DNA from: an uncultured Verrucomicrobia subdivision 3 bacterium
GTDB taxonomy: Bacteria > Verrucomicrobiota > Verrucomicrobiia > Limisphaerales > UBA11358
Length of the DNA stretch: 9,412 nt
NCBI GenBank assembly: GCA_903861445.1
Contig: CAIOUK010000263.1
Coordinates: forward strand, 1-9,412
Reading direction: 5' to 3'
This document shows positions 6,457-9,412 of the stretch, one piece after another (position 1 is the stretch's first letter; every line of letters begins with the position of its first letter). The notes beneath the pieces were generated by a model. It did no database searches and was not told where the DNA came from. It saw only the letters and a list, made by a program, of their open reading frames with translations. The position numbers and the translations under genes are program-made.

Positions 6457-7857
6457 GTGAGCGAATTTCTCCAGCGCGTGGAAATTGCCGTCAAAGAACG
6501 GCAATTGTTTTCGCGCGGCAAAAAAATTCTCGTCGCCGTTTCCGGCGGCGTGGATTCGATGGTGCTGTTGCATACGCTGAATGCGCTCGCTGCGAAGAAT
6601 CACTGGAAAATCTTCGTCGCGCATTTCAACCACCAGTTGCGCGGCCGCGCCAGTGACGCGGATGAAAAACTCGTCCGGCAGACGGCGAAAAAGCTGCGGG
6701 TGATTTTTTTCCCCGGCGGCACGGATGTGAATGCCTTTGCCACGCAATCAAAAATCTCGGTGGAAATGGCGGCACGGAAACTACGGCATGAGTTTCTGGC
6801 GCAGACGGCGCAGGAAAACAAAATTCCCACCATCGCGCTGGCGCACCATGCGGATGATCAGGTGGAACTCTTCTTTTTGCGCCTGTTGCGTGGCGCGGGT
6901 GGCGAAGGTTTGGCGGGTATGAAATGGCGTTCGCCGTCGCCCGCCGACAAATCCATTGCGCTCGTCCGTCCGTTGCTGGGCTTTTCCAAGGCGGAAATTC
7001 TCGCCCATGCGCGCGCGGAAAAAATCCGGTTCCGCGACGACGCCACCAATTTTTCCACCGATATACTGCGCAATCGTATCCGCAACGAGCTGCTGCCGCT
7101 GCTCCGTAAAAACTATCAGCCCGGCTTGGGCAAAACTGTTTTGCGGCTGATGGAAATTGTCGGCGCGGAGGCGGAATTTGTTGGTGCCACCGCCGCCGCG
7201 TGGTGGGCGAAGTCGGAAATCGCGTTTGCCAGATTGCCCGTCGCCGTTCAGCGCCGGGTTTTGCAGCAGCAATTAGCGGAGCTTGGCGTCGTCTCGGATT
7301 TTGAGCTGGTTGAGCAGCTTCGCGCGGTGCCGGGGAAATTGGTGAGCGTCAGTTCCGCTTTGTCCGTCGTCCGCGACGCGGACGGGAAAATTCGATTGTT
7401 AGATTCAAGCGCGCGAGCTGAAAACAAGTTCAATACGGGCGAACTTAAATTCAAAATGTCGGGCAGGGCGGGGCGGGTGGGTTTTGTTGGCTGGGAATTT
7501 TATTGGGCTTTGAAAAAATACGACGGCTCGCTGGGTCTTGCCAGACGGTCACCGTCCTCGCCCCGCCGAATCCAGTGTGAATTTTTTGATGCGGCCAAAA
7601 TTGGCGGCGAAATTATTTTGCGCCACTGGCGGGCGGGCGACCGGTTTCAGCCTATCGGCCTGAAGTCGGCGGTGAAGTTGCAGGACTTGTTCGTGAACGC
7701 CAAGATTCCCGCCGCCCGCCGGCGAGAGTTGGTTTTGGCCGCGACAGCGACCGGCGAAATCTTTTGGGTGGAAGGTTTGCGGATTGGCGAAAAGTTTAAG
7801 CTGACGCCGGCAACAAAACGGTTGTTGCGTTGGAACTGGTCGAAAACGAAGGTTTAA
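6457..7857 (+). CDS. tilS: tRNA(Ile)-lysidine synthase
   Basis: TilS joins lysine to the wobble cytidine (C34) of tRNA-Ile(CAU) using ATP, switching both its codon reading from AUG to AUA and its charging from Met to Ile. It is cytoplasmic and essential in most bacteria. This 466-residue protein has the PP-loop SGGVDS (29-34), the N-type ATPase motifs AHFNHQLRG (55-63) and HHADDQVE (130-137), and the family motif RNRIRNELLP (205-214). A TilS C-terminal domain follows (about 386-458, including RAGDRFQPIG and LQDLF). Length is ordinary for the two-domain-plus-C-terminal form. The start is GTG at 6457, directly ahead of the normal SEFLQRV-type N-terminus; no Shine-Dalgarno is visible and no ATG is in frame nearby. 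It follows the sedolisin by 57 bases and precedes rpsO by 52 bases. A G-rich motif lies in codons 335-342. Confidence 0.97.
   Translation: MSEFLQRVEIAVKERQLFSRGKKILVAVSGGVDSMVLLHTLNALAAKNHWKIFVAHFNHQLRGRASDADEKLVRQTAKKLRVIFFPGGTDVNAFATQSKISVEMAARKLRHEFLAQTAQENKIPTIALAHHADDQVELFFLRLLRGAGGEGLAGMKWRSPSPADKSIALVRPLLGFSKAEILAHARAEKIRFRDDATNFSTDILRNRIRNELLPLLRKNYQPGLGKTVLRLMEIVGAEAEFVGATAAAWWAKSEIAFARLPVAVQRRVLQQQLAELGVVSDFELVEQLRAVPGKLVSVSSALSVVRDADGKIRLLDSSARAENKFNTGELKFKMSGRAGRVGFVGWEFYWALKKYDGSLGLARRSPSSPRRIQCEFFDAAKIGGEIILRHWRAGDRFQPIGLKSAVKLQDLFVNAKIPAARRRELVLAATATGEIFWVEGLRIGEKFKLTPATKRLLRWNWSKTKV
7461..7481 (+). other. G-quadruplex-forming motif on the coding strand of tilS
   Basis: Five G-runs (7461-7463, 7466-7468, 7470-7473, 7475-7477, 7479-7481) are separated by loops of only one or two bases. 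This meets the usual definition of a strong three-tier G-quadruplex with a spare run. It lies in the linker before the TilS C-terminal domain and encodes a Gly/Arg-rich turn (residues about 335-342). The motif is on the sense strand, so both the mRNA and the non-template DNA could fold. Whether it does so in the cell is unknown. Confidence 0.6.
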
Positions 7858-7862
7858 TTCAC

Positions 7863-7891
7863 TTTACAGCGGAGATTCAAAAATATATTCT
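7863..7891 (+). promoter_or_regulatory. Candidate sigma70-type promoter for rpsO
   Basis: TTTACA at 7863-7868 differs from the -35 consensus by one base. With a 17-base spacer, TATTCT at 7886-7891 serves as -10 (four of six); TATATT at 7884-7889 is a better box (five of six) but with a 15-base spacer. It lies just after the tilS stop and would give a leader of roughly a dozen bases. Independent transcription of a ribosomal protein gene downstream of tilS makes sense, but this is a sequence match only. Confidence 0.4.
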
Positions 7892-7909
7892 CTCGGACTC
7901 ATTATTATT

Positions 7910-8167
7910 ATGGAAGCGAAGACAAAGACGATTGAAACATTCAAGACGCACGCCAAGGACACCGGTTCCGCCGACGTGCAAATCGCGCTGCTCACGCACC
8001 GCATCAACCATTTGACCGAGCATTTGCAGACCGCCAAGAAGGATCACAGCTCCCGCCGTGGCCTGCTGCTGATGGTCGGCCAGCGCCGCCGTTTGCTGGA
8101 CTATCTGGCCGACACCGACGTGAGCCGCTATCAGGCGGTCACCAAAAAGCTCAAGCTGCGTAAGTAA
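7910..8167 (+). CDS. rpsO: 30S ribosomal protein S15
   Basis: S15 is a primary 16S rRNA-binding protein that organises the platform of the small subunit and contributes to a bridge with the large subunit. At 85 residues it is close to the usual 88-89. The diagnostic features are present: DTGSADVQIA (17-26, with conserved Thr18, Gly19 and Gln24), Arg31, the D-H-S-S stretch at 45-48, RRGLL (49-53) and the signature GQRRRLLDYL (57-66) with Tyr65, ending in a basic tail. The ATG at 7910 gives the normal N-terminus; the leader just before it is a TTA repeat without a clear Shine-Dalgarno. It sits between tilS and pnp, in the rpsO-pnp order common in bacteria, and is followed by an intrinsic terminator. 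Confidence 0.98.
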   Translation: MEAKTKTIETFKTHAKDTGSADVQIALLTHRINHLTEHLQTAKKDHSSRRGLLLMVGQRRRLLDYLADTDVSRYQAVTKKLKLRK

Positions 8168-8180
8168 GCAAATCAATTTG

Positions 8181-8226
8181 CGGAAGGCGCGGCTTTGTTT
8201 TCACTTCAAGCCCGCCTTCCGTTTTT
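8181..8226 (+). terminator. Intrinsic terminator after rpsO
   Basis: CGGAAGGCG (8181-8189) pairs exactly with CGCCTTCCG (8213-8221). GGCTT (8191-8195) pairs with AAGCC (8208-8212), leaving one bulged C at 8190 and a 12-base loop. A T5 run follows directly at 8222-8226. It begins 13 bases after the rpsO stop. Partial read-through into pnp is likely, as in other rpsO-pnp pairs. Confidence 0.85.
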
Positions 8227-8285
8227 GGAATCTGGCTGTCCGCGCGAACGTCCCGATTCCACCACCAAAACCTCGCGTAAAAAGT

Positions 8286-8353
8286 CCGCCTGCGGGAAAT
8301 TTCATTCAGCTCCGAAAACTTTTCGGGGTTCACTGAAGTTCCTCGGCAGGCGG
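8286..8353 (+). promoter_or_regulatory. Long imperfect hairpin in the pnp mRNA leader
   Basis: Four nested complementary segments can stack into one stem-loop: 8286-8293 with 8346-8353 (8 bp, CCGCCTGC/GCAGGCGG), 8295-8298 with 8339-8342 (4 bp), 8305-8309 with 8333-8337 (5 bp), and 8310-8316 with 8322-8328 (7 bp including one G-T pair), closing a five-base loop AACTT. The stem ends 16 bases before the pnp ATG. In E. coli a hairpin in this position is cut by RNase III and then used by PNPase to repress its own synthesis. A similar role here is inference. There is no T-run, so it is not a terminator. Confidence 0.55.
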
Positions 8354-8369
8354 TGAAAGAAAGTTAGTT

Positions 8370-9412
8370 ATGTCAGAGAAAATTACCGCCGCCATCGGCG
8401 ACAAACAAATCATCATTGAATCCGGCAAGTTGGCCAAGCAGGCCGACGGCGCCGTGACCGTCCAGATGGGCGAAACCATCGTCATCGTGGCCGCTGTGGC
8501 CGCCACGAAAGCGAAAGAAGGCCAGGACTTCTTCCCGCTCACCGTTGACTACCGCGAAAAAGCGGCGGCGGCTGGAAGATTCCCTGGCGGTTACTTCAAG
8601 CGCGAAGGCCGGCCGACGGAAAAAGAAATTCTCACCTGCCGTTTGACGGATCGCCCGATTCGTCCGTTGTTTCCGAAGGGCTGGTATAACGAAGTGCAAG
8701 TCCAGACCGTGCTCCTCAGCGCGGATGGCGAGAACGATCCCGATATTTTGAGCATCATCGGCGCGAGTGCCGCGTTGATGGTTTCCGATATTCCGTGGGC
8801 TGGCCCGCTCGGTGCCGCGCGCATCGGTCGCATCGGTGGCAAGTTCGTGGCGAATCCCACGCACGCTGAACAGGCCGAGAGCGATCTTGACCTCGTGTAT
8901 GTCGGCAACGAAAAAGACATCGTCATGTATGAAGGCGCGGCCAAGGAAATTTCCGAAGCCGACTTCAATGCCGCGTTGAAATTCGCGCAGGAAGTCATCC
9001 AGCCGCAGATCGCCGCGCAGAAAGAACTTGCTGCGAAGGTTGGCAAGAAGAAGCGCGAAATCACGCTGAAGATTGTCCCTGATGAAATTCTGGCCGACGC
9101 GAAAGCGCTCGCCGGTGATCGTTTCGTGCCTGCCTTGCTCACGCCCGGCAAGCTCAACCGCGAAGGCGCGTGCAACGCCATCAAGAACGAAGTTGGCGCG
9201 AAGCTCGTCGAGAAATACGGCGCGGAAAAAGTCACGCCCTTCGTCATCAACGACGCTTTCTATTACATCCAGAAGGAAGCCGTTCGCAAATTGATCCTCG
9301 AAAGCGGCAAGCGCCTCGACGGTCGCAATTTTGAAACGGTTCGTCCGATCTCCAGCGAAGTCAGCATTCTGCCCCGCGCCCACGGCTCGGCAATTTTTGC
9401 TCGCGGTGAAAC
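8370..9412 (+). CDS. pnp: Polyribonucleotide nucleotidyltransferase (PNPase), N-terminal half (partial)
   Basis: PNPase degrades RNA from the 3' end using phosphate, releasing nucleoside diphosphates, and can also add tails. It works as a trimer in the cytoplasm, often within the RNA degradosome. The 347 complete codons here cover the first RNase PH-like domain (about 10-140), with FFPLTVDYREK, GRFPGGYFKREGR (69-81, RNA-contacting region) and LTDRPIRPLFPKG. Next is the helical linker domain (about 145-300), and then the start of the second RNase PH-like domain at RLDGR (Arg315), continuing with VRPI--EV-ILPR-HGSA. The active site of the second core and the KH and S1 domains lie beyond the right edge. 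The ATG at 8370 gives the expected N-terminus; an AAAGAAAG stretch upstream is at best a weak ribosome site. It lies 202 bases after rpsO, behind a terminator and a structured leader. Confidence 0.98.
   Translation, partial: MSEKITAAIGDKQIIIESGKLAKQADGAVTVQMGETIVIVAAVAATKAKEGQDFFPLTVDYREKAAAAGRFPGGYFKREGRPTEKEILTCRLTDRPIRPLFPKGWYNEVQVQTVLLSADGENDPDILSIIGASAALMVSDIPWAGPLGAARIGRIGGKFVANPTHAEQAESDLDLVYVGNEKDIVMYEGAAKEISEADFNAALKFAQEVIQPQIAAQKELAAKVGKKKREITLKIVPDEILADAKALAGDRFVPALLTPGKLNREGACNAIKNEVGAKLVEKYGAEKVTPFVINDAFYYIQKEAVRKLILESGKRLDGRNFETVRPISSEVSILPRAHGSAIFARGE

Noticed and set aside
8227..8260. GGAATC/GATTCC inverted repeat in the rpsO-pnp gap as a possible operator
   Set aside because: Six base pairs separated by 22 bases; such a match is readily expected by chance and fits no known operator.
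8373..9383. A 336-codon open frame on the minus strand across the right end
   Set aside because: It lies entirely antisense to pnp, whose plus-strand product matches PNPase residue by residue. The antisense product is unlike any family I know, and long antisense frames are expected from the codon bias of this GC-rich gene.
1..9412. CRISPR array, tRNA, rRNA, insertion sequence, integrase or toxin-antitoxin pair
   Set aside because: I looked for short regularly spaced repeats, cloverleaf-like segments, transposase motifs and small paired genes on both strands and saw none. All repeats found lie within the sedolisin coding sequence.

Overview
The window reads as a piece of bacterial chromosome, most likely from the Verrucomicrobiota (Pedosphaera/Limisphaera-like). 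That assignment is inference. It rests on one very large, Asn/Thr-rich secreted protein built of beta-sandwich repeats and ending in a short module with the terminal motif RYYRAVIP, on a secreted PAF-acetylhydrolase-like SGNH enzyme, and on the near absence of Shine-Dalgarno sequences. There are seven protein-coding genes, two cut by the window edges. I see no tRNA, rRNA, CRISPR array, insertion sequence or phage gene, and no gene-free stretch longer than 202 bases.

Left part, minus strand (1-1864): in transcription order, a WalJ/YycJ-type metallo-beta-lactamase-fold hydrolase, then a secreted SGNH/GDSL hydrolase 37 bases downstream, then the first 35 codons of clpP, which runs off the left edge. 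The first two are probably cotranscribed. A perfect 10-bp inverted repeat covers the hydrolase stop codon region ahead of clpP.

Middle, plus strand (2005-6399): a 1464-residue sedolisin (S53) peptidase precursor. It has a signal peptide, an activation prodomain, a catalytic domain with an intact Glu-Asp-Asp-Ser set, and a tail of about 870 residues. The tail holds two BACON-like repeats, a carbohydrate-binding-like domain, an Ig-like domain, two 171-residue composite repeats and a C-terminal module. It is divergent from the MBL gene across 140 bases.

Right part, plus strand (6457-9412): tilS (tRNA-Ile lysidine synthase), rpsO (ribosomal protein S15) and pnp (PNPase, cut at the right edge), a translation and RNA-turnover block. 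A clear intrinsic terminator follows rpsO. The pnp leader can fold into a long imperfect hairpin just before the start codon, in the same place as the autoregulatory leader hairpin of E. coli pnp.

The genes are mostly housekeeping. I found no convincing new defence, mobile or biosynthetic system. The observations most worth a second look are the pnp leader structure, a dense G-quadruplex motif inside tilS, and the architecture of the sedolisin.
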